A stretch of DNA of 64,000 nucleotides from Sipunculus nudus (taxonomy: Eukaryota; Annelida; Sipuncula; Golfingiida; Sipunculidae). The position numbers and the translations under genes are program-made. Position 1 is the first letter of the stretch. Every line of letters starts with the position of its first letter. Location of the stretch: NCBI GenBank assembly GCA_026874595.1, contig CM049307.1, forward strand, positions 63,980,870 to 64,044,869, written 5' to 3'. The notes under the pieces are model-generated. The model saw nothing but the letters and a program-made list of their open reading frames with translations. It was not told the DNA's origin and searched no databases. Shown one piece after another: positions 33,201-46,300 of this stretch.

Positions 33201-34293
33201 TGCAGCCAGCCAGCTCCTGGGTGGCTTCAACTGGATCTAACTGTCCAACCCCCTCCACTAGTATTTGTTTAGGCCATAAGCATAACAATAAACTTTTTTT
33301 TAATATTTGGTTTATGATAAGAACTTAAAAAAATAAATGGAAAAGGAATTTATAGTTAATGAGTTACAGGGGATTACCTTGCAATTACTGATCATTTATG
33401 GATCTTCCATGGATGGCCAAAATTGTATTTCAAATAACACCATGCAGTCACCATTGGGTATTTTTCATTTCAACCATAAAAATGAAAAATAAATAATTAA
33501 AATAAATTGTTGTTTACTATTAGGGATTATATGAAGCAAGATAATGATAGACAAGGATGCAGTTGATTATATTAAATTAATCTAAATTTCCAGGTCTTTT
33601 CCAGGTCTTTAACTTGTTGGTTTATATTTATTACAAAATTAAAATAATAAATAAATATGTCAAAAATTTAAAATATTACTCGGACAAGTGTTCATTAAAG
33701 ATTTTAATTTGTTTGACTTATAACTCATGGTTGTATCAGTTGTTACATGAGACTGGCTAAATAATCAAAATTTATATTGCTGGTCCTTTATTTCAGTTCA
33801 TAAAATTAAACATTCCCAACTCCAGTTTGCTCCTGGTATGATATATTGGGTGTTTTGATCCGTGGATTAATTTTAACACATGTATTAGTTTTATAGCTGA
33901 GAATACTTTTCTTTTTTTCCTGATACCATTTAAAAAAAAATAAATATTCAAATTTTTCCTGTTAGTGCTGTGGATATAATTTTCACAGCATGTACACATT
34001 AACATTTCATCTGTTAAAATCTGAAATTTGAAACCAATTGATCAAAAAATGTAGATTTTATTCAAGTTTCCAGGTACCATGTCTTCATTGTTTGCATCAG
34101 ATCAGTATAAATGCAGTGTACTGGGCAGTTACATAACACCTTCAGGTCTGACCTACTGCCACTGTGAGTGTCTGGGTCAGCTGGGTCAGGCAGTAATTAC
34201 CAGAGAGCCTCTCTTTCTCTCTCTCTCTGGCAGTCTAGGTCTCTCTTTCTCTCTCTTTCTCTCCTCTGCTTTTTCTCTTTCTTTTTCCAACTT

Positions 34294-34360
<67 letters not shown>

Positions 34361-37300
34361 AATTGCCTCCCTTGCACCCTCCATCCCATTCTGTTGACAG
34401 GTACTATAAACTAGATACATTGGCTATAAATGTTGATGCAATTTAGAAATGTGAATCAACTGAAATATTCACAATCACATGTATGTTATACTGTAAATTT
34501 ATAGTAACATTCGGAAACTTGGATTAAAATTATGTAATGAAAAATGGAATAAATGCAAATATTGTTAATTTTTTCTTGGCTCAGTAGAATGGGGAAAAAA
34601 ATTATTTGCTTTGGTTCTCCATCTTTCTTTCTGTTTTAAATATTTAATGTTCATGAATAAACTTTTTTTTTATAAGCACTGTTGAATTAAATTTCATATC
34701 CTGTATGTATATGCAAGGGTGTTGTAACTCTCACCATCCCCTTCTTCATCCCACTGAGCCTTTTCTCTTTGGCACTATGAACAATAGTTCTATGGCTATA
34801 GCATAAAATTTAATAATTAAAGAAAATATCTACAGAGAGACAGAGGCATTGTAACTCTGATCATAACACAACACCCCTCCCCCCCCCCCCCCCCATCAAG
34901 TCATTGCACCTGTGGAATGAGGACGTTATGGCAACTGTATACATATCATAAAATTGATAAAAAAGGTTTACCAAATAAATTGGATCTCATCAGACAAATG
35001 TGTAAACTGTTGAACTGTCAACAGCTTATCAAAAAGGTAACCAATGGAAAGGCATGGTCAGGTCTCAAATATTATTTGCAACATTTTCTTCAATCATATA
35101 AACCAACCATGGCCCAGATTACCTCTTCCTCTCAAACATTATCTACATTTCATCATATTTTTAAGATTTTAACCTTCCAGGTGGTTCAGTACTGTTGACC
35201 ATTTGTCCATAGGTACCTATGTACATGCCAGAAATTATGTCAATATTGTGTAATATGTAGACGTCAGGGGCATCAAAATAATGCACCTTGTCAAGACCGA
35301 TCTTGTCAAGATATTATGTCATACAGTCACACATTCATAAATCCCCTCATCAGTATAGTTAATCATAACCATTTATCTGTCAAATTGAACTCTTGCAGTT
35401 TTCCATACACTATAGATCCTTCAACAAATAGCCTTATCATCATTATACCACTGCTTAGCATACTGTCATTGCATTCATATTTGCTCAAATAAATTGCTTT
35501 TTTCGACCCCTCCCAAATAAATAAAAAATAAACCACTATATTTTACTCCATATTAATCCATCAGTCAGGTTATTTCATATATCATTTACTCACATATTAC
35601 ATTATATTCCTTTATAAAACCCAACATGACCATGATATTCTAAGCTTTATCTACTCAATATAGTATCACAATGGTGATACATTTATAGTCCAATCAGGAT
35701 CAGCTGAGTGCCGTGACCCATGGGTCCCTTGTTCAGTTTATCTAACACATTAATATTACTTATGAATAAATGTTACTTCAATAATTATAATAACATCATT
35801 ATGGCAAGGAGATTGATGTAAATTTATTTGTAATAAAATTTGTAAATTTATATTTACCAATTTGACAGTAATTACATGCATTGAGACTCAAGTTGCCTTG
35901 ATAACATACTAAACTTGAGAAAGACTGAATTATCAGCAAGAATAAAATAAAAAATTCACATTTTAAGAAATATTTAAATTAACCATTTGCACATCCAGCA
36001 TAGAACTGATGGAAGCTTCATAAGATATTTTTCAAATACAACAAATGTTTTCCATTTTTTACTTGGCCATTGTCTGATTTTCAATCTTTTACATGCTTTT
36101 ACATATTACAACTGTACAAGTTGAATTTTGTTTTTATTGGATAAAAAGCATTAAACCATTTCATCTTACCATCCTCATACCAGTTTCACAGCATTAATTC
36201 TAGTTAAAGGTGTATTTTTAGCACAACCAATTAATTGATAACATATTTTCTCATTTTTATTTTGTTTTGTAAAAAAGTCAGCATATTTTTTTGGTATTCT
36301 CCTTTTTGTAGCTCCAATAATAACTAGATGGAGGCCTTTTGTCTAAGAAACCATAAGAGGGTTGCTTTCTTGGAGCAGGGTGCCAATCAAGTCAGTTACT
36401 GTTTATATATACCTGAAATAGACTGGCAGTCTTACCTTGACAGATATAAATATGTGATTCCTTTGATTTGCAGGGCTTGGTGGATGTGTTGTGTGAGGCA
36501 TGTGAGCAGGTAAAATGGAAAGCTCCAACAAAAATCCAGCAGGAGGCGCTACCTGTAGCACTTGAAGGTAACTTTCCCCATGGTCATCTGTCAGCTGATA
36601 GTATACACTTTGTAAAGCTCATGAAAAATCACCATCAATTCAATTGCACCTCATTTCTTTTTTTTTAAATATCATGGACATAACAGCATAGGCATGCATT
36701 TGCTTGATCTCACTTGTTGAGACAGGGAAGAGATGTGTGAACTCTGACCAGGAAAAATGTCTGTGCCTTTTGACAATTATAACTTGATATAAAGGCAAGC
36801 ATCCACCAGAGATTATCAGGTAATTTATATTTATTGATCAGCAAAGCATTAATCTTTTATGAGCCATTAGTTTATTAAGTCAGTTACTGTCTTGCAGTAA
36901 TACCTACTTCAACCATCAATTACAGTTGATGCAAATATATATTGATTTTATTCCTGTATACTTACTTTATATAAAGATATTTCAGTTGTATATGTTATGC
37001 TGTATAACATTTTAATCATACAGGTCGAGACATCATTGGCCTGGCAGAGACAGGTTCGGGGAAGACGGGAGCATTTGCTTTGCCCATCCTTCAGGCTTTA
37101 CTGGATACTCCACAGAGACTGTTTGCATTAGTGTTAACACCTACAAGAGAATTAGCATTTCAAATATCTGAGCAGTTTGAAGCCCTTGGGGCTTCTATTG
37201 GAGTCAAGAGTGGTAAGTGATACTCATGTTCAGTTTGGTCTGTTAATTGCAAAATTTATTTGAAATTAAAATGTTCAGTGGCTGTGATATGTTCTCTGAT

Positions 37301-40300
37301 AGCATATATACTGTGGTTGGATTTATATTTGCTAGGTTTAATATTTGCGATTTTCATTTCTTCAGTGTTTTGGGAGGGTTTCATATTCATGATTTACCAT
37401 ACAGTAAATTACACATACATAATCATTATTATATCAGTTAGCTAATATGTGTGCAAATCTTAACAATTGCATGTGTAGTTAAGGGAACATCCAACAGGTG
37501 GACATTCTTCATGCAACAGTGGGGGATTTACAAAGTATTGATATTATTTAAATTACTAGTCTTCGAATAATGGGTCACTTACTATTAATCTTTCTTGGTG
37601 TGTGTTCACAAAGGTTTTATTTTTTATGATAATTGCCCCTTCATGAATATTTCAGATTTAAAACCCACACAAACAAAAAGGCAACCACAGTATGTACTTT
37701 TGTGATTAGGAGGGAAAACATATTAAGGCAAGATTCTTATATATTTCAAGAAAGTAAAATCTAGCCTTATATTCAGGTCATCACAAGTAGTTCCTGGTTA
37801 TGTAAAATTGGTATTATAATATTAAAATACCTAATTTTAAAACTTTTATTACTAGTCAAATGCTTGGTCATGTGTTAGTGATATCATACTAATATTAAAG
37901 TATCTGAATATAAGTCATTAATTTTCTGTTCCTATTCACTTTTGGTAGCTGTGGTTGTTGGTGGCATTGATATGATGACACAGGCACTAATGTTGGCCAA
38001 GAAGCCACATGTAATCATTGCCACCCCTGGCAGGCTAGTGGACCATCTAGAAAACACCAAAGGATTCAGCCTGAGGGCCCTCAAGTATCTGGTTATGGAT
38101 GAGGCTGACCGCATCCTTAACATGGACTTTGAGCAGGAGGTTTGCACTGATGTCTTTTTTGTATTAAAAAATATTTCTCAATTAGTCTTATATCTGGTTA
38201 AACATTTTGAAACCATGACTTTTCACCAAGTTTAAAGGCCTGTTTAAGCAGTAGGCTGTAGGACATATGTAGAAATATGAGATCTGTTCCGCATTTCATA
38301 GAAAACAGGTTTATGTTATTTTAGAATTATTAAGACTTTGTACAATAATACAATATCTGGTGTTCAACATTTTATAATGTCTGATGTGTTTGTCACTGGT
38401 GACACATTGAAATATATGCCTGGTAATACTCTTCATTAGCAATTGTTAGACAGTGTATGAGTAATAAAAATCTTTTTCTTTTGACTGAAATGAACAAATA
38501 TTAGTATGGAATAAAGGAGCTTTCATGAAAAGATGTACATTTACATTATAGCTACTAAACCCATATTCCTTCGTGATTTTGAATTAATAATAATTTTCAG
38601 TGTTGAACATAAACTCTGTGTGTCTGTATTTCAGGTGGACAAGATATTGAAAGTCATACCAAGAGAAAGAAGGACATACCTATACTCTGCCACAATGACC
38701 AAGAAGGTGTGTAATCTTCCACATAAAAAATACATCTATCTATATACCACTGAATTTCATATTCTGATTACCCATACGTTAGTCAAAACCGTGCAAGATA
38801 GTGAAATAATTTTTAAATTAACAAACACACAGGCTTACCTAAAGTATGGATTTAAAATTTAGGTGCAGTCAAGCCTGGAAAGTCTTCAGAGAGCTCATGC
38901 ATCTAAGGGGCAGCCACTAGAGTCAAAGAATTTCTTGTTCTGATTCTACTTCTGATTCTACATCAGAAATGATTCGAATATTTAAGTTTTATTCCTAGGG
39001 AGTTGGTCAGTTGTGATGCTTGTGCAGATGTCATTCACTTTTTAAAGCAACATGAGTTAATTACTCTGATAAATGATCTGAATAGGTTAACAACTTCAAA
39101 ATATGCTTGTTGTTAGAAGTATATATCCTTGGAAAAAACACCTACATCTACTCTTACATTAAATTGCATAATTGTTTCCACAGACAGAAAATTCTGGGAT
39201 ACTGTGATTTCAGCATGATCCTGCTGCTGGAACAGAGAATCCTTGTAATCTAAAAAATTTTTCAGCTTGACAAGTGTGTAGATACTGGTGAGAAGAAATA
39301 TCCCTGACTAAAATAGGGTCATGACATAGAATATGACATTGTACAGTATGTAAAACCTTATATTATAGATATTTATATTTTATATATCTATAATACATGT
39401 ATTTTTCCTTGCTAGGTACAAAAATTACAGCGAGCCTCCCTGAAGGATCCTGTGAAAGTAGAAGTGTCCAGCAAATACCAGACAGTAGAAACATTACAAC
39501 AGTACTACTTGTTTATTCCTGTCAAGTACAAGGTGGGCTTACAGTTCTAACATTGTTGCCGGGACATTTAATTAAGTCAGATCTTAAGACTCATAAAATG
39601 TCCAGATAATATCTACTGTTGTTTGATTTCATCTGATACTGTTACACTAATTTTATAATTTTTATTAATGTATAGGGGTCAGCATGATGCCAAATAAGTA
39701 ATTTGATTAAACCTTTCAAGCAAAGAATTAAAAAAAAATTATTTTCATGTTTTTTTTGGTGGAGGTAATCACCTCCATTTTTTGTTAATGCTGGTTTATC
39801 TAAATCTAAGTATTTACCATATTTATGTGTGTATAAGACGACCCGTGTATAGGACGACCCCAAATATTGAGCCGCAAATTTTGGTTCAAATTATTTTTCA
39901 GCATCTTAAGTTGGAGCTGTCAGCTACTGAGGATCACTTTGTCAGCATAATGATCACTTTAACACTGATAATTGAAATGGGATTTTATGATTTTTTATTC
40001 TTTAAAGGATCAGTGGTATATTTTTTATGCTGCTACAAGTGAAAAAAGGAAAGTAATATAGAAAGGTATGGAGCAGACAAAAACGGAATTAATTTCACAT
40101 ATCAAAGAACGAGTATTATACAACAATTCAAATTAATATCATAAGAGACATCAAAATGTCAATTTTAGGACCCAAATTTGGGTAATAAATTATCATCAAG
40201 GAGATGGCACCCACTAAGAATTAATATCTTAAGAGAATGTGCATTACAGGGCATTGACACCTTCCTCTTTAAAAAAGATAAATTTATTTCAAAGAAATGT

Positions 40301-43300
40301 CAGTCTTCTGCATAATTTGATGGAGATCATCCCAAACACCCACTGCATATCAGCGTCCACTTCCACATGTGGCTTAAGGTAGACAAGTGACAGCGCACGA
40401 AACCAAGGCTTCCATGATGCTCTACTTAACTAGGCTTCCTCGTTTATTATTCCATGTTGATCTTAAACTATCGAAAAGTACATTTTCCTGGCCTGTCCAC
40501 CACCATGTCACAGTCACCAAATTTCCCCACAAAATATATCACGTTTGCGTAAATGACGTCGGTCAGGTTCGAATTTATTCCGTTGTACCAGAGAGGAAGG
40601 AAAAACGTAATTAGGTAATGACCCAGTAGGACTTTCGTGAACTACGTTATTTTACAACATTTAACTGTGTGCAAGTTCAATGCTACCTTGTAGAAACCAG
40701 GGTTTCCTTTTGATTACTAATTAATAGATCAAATCCTAAGAGGATATACGCACCAATCCGGGGTTTCGCTATAAAATGTGAGGAAATCCGTCATATTTAT
40801 ATCCCGTGGAAACTCGGTCCCTTTCTTGAACTTTGTTGACCCGTTATAATACATTCATTTCTTGACGTAGTCCAATAATACAAGCTTCACAAACATTGAA
40901 TTTTGCGGCACCTGAGGAAAGGCCGCTTCATATTTATGATTATAATGCACTACTGGTTTTCTTGTAGTTGAAGTGCCATGTGCGAATCTCCGTGCATGTC
41001 AGTGTGCAAGCCAGCTGACAGCGTCCGCATTCACTGGACTCGTGAACATTTTACGCGGTAAATACGGCACCATATGAAAAAATTATTCTTGTATTAATAT
41101 GCATATTTGTGCTACTGGATGGCATTAGCAAGTTCCCAGCATCCCTTGCGCGAGCGCTGTACTCTCGGATCTCTAGTACATGGGTAAGCCCCGCAAGCTG
41201 ATAGCAGCATCGACAATTATATCACTGCCTACCTGTTTAAAGTGAATTGCCACAATATTTTTAGCAAAATATACTTTAAAACTTATATATTTTTAGGACT
41301 GGGAATTCAGACTGCGATTGCGGGAAATCACTGGCTCTACTGTCAGAAGGGCTTTTATATATCGATTTCGTTAAAATTTCTGTGTCAATGCGGCAAGGGC
41401 AATCCTTATCAATTATTTAACTATGCGTGCATGTAAATCTGATGTATAAACGATAAATTTAAACAAAAACAAAGCACTGTAATGTTCTTTATTGAGTGTA
41501 CATTACCACCATACGGACATGATCACCGATATTCACGCCAAGTTCGACCGACGTAATAATGCTGATTGCCGTCAATTATCCTAGGCGGCCCTGAAGACGC
41601 TGAAAACCTGTACCCGTGTAAAAGATGGCCCCCTTCTTTGCCAAATATTTTTAGGATAAAATTTGTCGTCCTGTACACGAACAAATACGGTACATCTGCA
41701 GAGTTCCATTCTGGTTTGGGAATACATGACAGGGCGGTAGCACTTGCTGCCAGTGATTTTATTTTATATCCTGGTGTCACCCAGGCCCTGTTTCTATCGC
41801 ACCTGCAGGTCTTCGGTATGTATTCATCCCCATTGCTATGTCATAAAAACAAAGAACCTCCCAAAGACAAATTCATTTGTGAGTGAATGTGTCAGTTGTT
41901 GGGTACAACCTCCCCATTAAGCCTGCAGAGAAATCACCATGGGTTGGGCTTACTGAAAATCTCACTGCTCCTCGGCTGAGATTCAAACTCACAACCTCCA
42001 GGCTCTGAGTTCTGTATTCTACCTCTGAGCCACAGTAGCTGGTTTTATAAGAATTATTAGGGCCCCGCTTGACAAGCCATGCCCTATAGTGATCACCATG
42101 TCGGTCCGTCCATCCATCCGTCCTGCCGTCAGTGACACTTTCTTTCACACGCGATAACAACAACATACTGCAGCTTTCCCAAATTCACAGGGATAATTGG
42201 TACTTGTGAGGGCTCCAGACCTATCGAATTACAGACTTGTCAGAATTCAAATAGCCACCACAGCCCAATCACTGATTATTTTCGCATGCAATAATTCAAC
42301 AACAATATACTGCAGCTTTCCTAATTCACAGGGATGATTGGTACCTATGATGGCTCCAGACCTATCAAATTACAGACTTGTGGGTATTCAAATATGGCCA
42401 CCACAGCCCAATCACTGATTTTCTTTTGCACGCAATAACTCAACAACAACATGCAGCTTTCCAAGGTTCACAGTGATGATAGGTACCTACATTATGACGG
42501 CTCCAGACCTATCGAATTACAGACTTGTCGGAATTCAAATTTGGCCGCAACAGCCAAATTGCCAATTTTTTTTTAGCGCGATAACTCAACAACAACATAC
42601 TGCAGCTTTCCCAAATTCACAGGGATGATTGGTACCTATGACGGCTCCATACCTATCAAATTACAAACTTGTCGGAATTCAAATATGGCTGCCAAAGCCC
42701 AACTGCTGATTTTCTTTTGCACAGGAGAACTCAACAACAACATACTGCAGCTTTCCAAAATTCACAGGGATGGATGGTACCTGTGAGGGCTCCAGACCTA
42801 TTGAATTACAGACCTGACAGAATTCAAATATGGTCGCCACAACCCGATCGCTGATTTTCTTTCACACGCGATAATACAACAACAACATACTGCAGCTTTC
42901 CCAAATTCCCAGGGATGATTGGTACCTCTGACGGCTCCAGACCTATTGAATAACAGACCTGTCTGAATTCCAATATGGCCTCCACAGCAGATTGCTGATT
43001 TTCTTTTGTGTGTGGTAACTCAACAACAACTTACTGCAGCTTACCCAAATTCACCAGAATGATTGGTTCCTATGAGGGCTCCAAACCTATTGAATTACAG
43101 ACCTGTCGGAATTCCAGTATGGGCGCAACAGCCCAATCGCTGATTTTCTTTCGTTTGCAATAACTCAACAACAACCTCCTGCAGCTTTCCCAAATTCACA
43201 GGGATGATTGGTACCTGTAAGGGCTCCAGACCTTTTGAATTACAGACCTGTTGGAATTTCAATATGGCTGCTTCTGCCCAGTTGCTGATTTTCTTTTGTG

Positions 43301-46300
43301 CGTGATAACTAAACAACATACTTCAGCTTTTCCAAATTTACAGTGATCATTGGTCCTTATGAGGGCTTCAGACCTATTGAATTACAGACTTGCTCAAAAT
43401 CAAATATGGCTAACAGACAATACATTTGGTGATTTTCTATTGCACACATTATTTCAGACATGTCTTCTTTAATCCAGTACGATTTTTTCCCTCCAGCATA
43501 TTGATAAAAACTTGTTTCCATTTGTGATATTTTTCAAATTTAACTTAATTTTTCACCCATATGTAAACTAGTCCAGCACTAGCAGAAACGTGGGGCCCTC
43601 TGAGGACCATTTTTTGAACACATCTAGTTGTATTTAAGAATTATTATATATTTCAGAATGTGATTGAACACTTGTGTGTCATACACCAAGACATTCTGTA
43701 TACATGTTGTGATATCTCAATCAGGCGAGTGGAGCAAAAAGAGACACAAGACGAAAAATGGCTTCAGGCTTCTTGTTCACCAAAAAACTATGACATCACT
43801 TCCGGTCACTCTTCGGGCATAAATATTCATTAAAGAAGTTCTCCCTGCATATGAGTGTTTTCTCTATATGGCTCAAGTGTACTTGTATATGTGTGTGTAT
43901 GCCTGTTTATGTGAAGAGGATATCAACTAAAGTTACATTACCACACTCCTCCCCTTGTAGATAAAAACTTACTCTCCTTGTAATCTGATTATGATATCCC
44001 TGTATATATGGTATGTTAATCTTTATCAAGTTAAAATGTTTCATGTTTACACGATAAATTTTAAGCAATTACTGAAAATCTGTCCACTTAAGTTCTAGTC
44101 ATATGGTATGGAGCAAATCATAAACATATATTAGAATATCAGTCATCACATTAAGAAACAACATGCAAGTTCAATAAGAAATATCTTATCTCAAGAGTCC
44201 TGTGATTAACTCAATCATCAGTTCTTGGTTTAACTTAAAGATTCATCTTAACGACAGGTTTACATTTCTACGAGGATAACGTCTCTCTGGCTGAGTCTGA
44301 GTTTCTGGTTCGGGCCATGTGACGATTGTTGACTCAGCATTCATCACTGGTGGTTGAGGTTGAACATCATTGGTATGGATTGTCTCTAGGAAGTCCGGTT
44401 GTGTCTGAACATAGACATCTGCATTTTCGGGATTTCTGGGTAGACTCAAACCTGGCGGATCATACCATAACTGTTCTTTATAAATTGGTACTGCCTTACT
44501 CTCATGTGAACCTTCACAGGTGTCAGCACTAACACTAGGCTCTATATTATGTTCAGCTTGTTGCTCAGACATTTTCCTTGATATGATGTGGTCTACATGT
44601 ACATATCTAATGCGACCCAACACTCGAACCAAATTATGTAGCAGTACCTTTCACTGCTGTGATTATTCCAGGAACCCATCTCTCCTTTCCTCCATGATGG
44701 TTTCTTACTGAAACAGGTTGACCTGTTGTGAAGGTCCTGTGTTTTACTTTTGACCTATCATGGTACAGTTTCTGTTTGTTTTGTTTATTAATCACATCCT
44801 GTTGCAGGTTTAGTCTCAGCAGGCTAAAGTTAGTTCTGGGCTGTCGATTTAAGAAGAGTTCTGCAGGCGTTCTCTCAGTGGTACTGTGCGGTGTGTTTCT
44901 GTATTTAAACAATCAGTTTGCAAGTTTATGTGCTAAGGTTTTGTTACCTTGCTTCTCGTCTAATGTGTTCTTTAACAGCATGTGTTTAAGGCTTTTGACA
45001 GTCCTTTCAGCTGCACCATTGCTAGCTTGGTGATGTGCAGGCACTCTGACATGTTTTACACCATTGAGTTTAAGAAATGTGGTTAACTCTTCCGAGGTAA
45101 ACTGTGGTCCATTATCACTGACCAATTGTTCAGGTAAACCATAACGGGCAAACAAAGCTCTAAGAGCTTCGATGGTTTTCGCTGATGTTGTGGAATTCAT
45201 GAGTAGTACTTCAACCCATTTAGAGTGTGAGTCTATAAGTACCAGGAAATTTGAACCATTCTTTTCGGCATAGTCTATATGTACTCTCTGCCATGGCTTT
45301 GTAGGCCATGTCCATGGTTGTAACGGAATTACTGGTGGTGTTTCACGTGCAGACTGACACGGGTCACATGATCTCACTAGATCTACTATGTCTTGATCAT
45401 ATAAACTCATATTCTTGATCAAGGCCTGGCCACCATAAGTAACTCCTGGCAAGTGATTTCATTTTACACATTCCTGGGTGTGTTTCATGCAGATCACTTA
45501 ACAGTCTTTGTTGAAACTGGGGCGGTATCAGAACTCGCATGCCCCATAAAATACATCCAGATTCCACTTATAACTCATGTCTCCTTGTGAAGTAAGGTTT
45601 TAGATTTTCGTCCTTCACAAAAGTTGGCCATCCATTTATAGTATTGTGTAGTACACAAGACATAACTGGATCTCTACTAGTTGCGCTTGCAATATCTTTA
45701 CTGGTTACAGGCAAGTCCTCAAGAAAAGATACTGTATGAGCATCTTCTATAACTTGATTGTCAATCTCTCTACCTGGAGGAATTCTAGAAAAACAGTCAG
45801 CGTTTCCATGTTCTGATCCTTTGCGATATTCAATATCGTAGTTATAGGCAGACAGCGTCAGGGCCCAACGTTGCATGTGTGCAGCTGCAAGTGTTGGCAC
45901 AGCTGTTTTAGGACCCAGAACAGTCATCAGGGGCTTGTGATCAGTCACTAGCGTAAACTTTCTGCCGTAAATGTATCTATGGAAGTGTTAAACTCCATAT
46001 ATCAGCGCTAATGCCTCGCGTTCCAGTTGTGCGTAATTCTTTTCACTGGCCATTAATGTGCGTGACGCGAAAGCTATCGGTCTGTCTTGACCATCTGGCA
46101 TCATATGGGATAAAACTGCTCCCAAGGCGAAAGGAGAAGCATCACACTGGAGCTTGATTGGCGTGTTGACATCATAATGTACAAGAACTCCAGCCTCTAA
46201 AATCATATTCTTGCTCTCTTGGAATGCTTTCTCACACTTATCTGTCCAATTCCAGACTACATGTTTATGCGTCAATCATTCAGAGGTTGCAGCAGTGTAG

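Larger units (their letters stand above)
31680..35757 (-). mobile_element. Element A, right copy, about 4.1 kb, uninterrupted
   Basis: Minus-strand copy starting AACAAGGGACC (35757) and ending with the GGAC-repeat and AGCTCAGCTGACTATAAG hairpin end (31680-31770). It matches the three left-copy segments (9428-11229, 16023-17388, 20579-21153) in order and without their insertions. The summed left length (~3.7 kb) agrees with the same span here. Identity is high; over the 280-bp shared frame I count about five substitutions. No transposase is encoded. It resembles non-autonomous repeats common in mollusc introns; superfamily not assigned. Confidence 0.75.
36568..39415 (+). other. DDX47 introns 2-5
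   Basis: Introns at 36568-37023, 37213-37948, 38140-38634 and 38707-39415 are short and AT-rich, with no recognised elements. Confidence 0.6.

Noticed and set aside
36328-36668. Frame read through DDX47 exon 2 as a separate protein
   Set aside because: Only 36474-36567 is coding; the rest of each frame is intron, as shown by the splice sites and joined phases.
40387-41886. Transposase gene in the TA-flanked element at 39.8-41.7 kb
   Set aside because: No frame has DDE-family motifs; the longest runs across the right end of the element.
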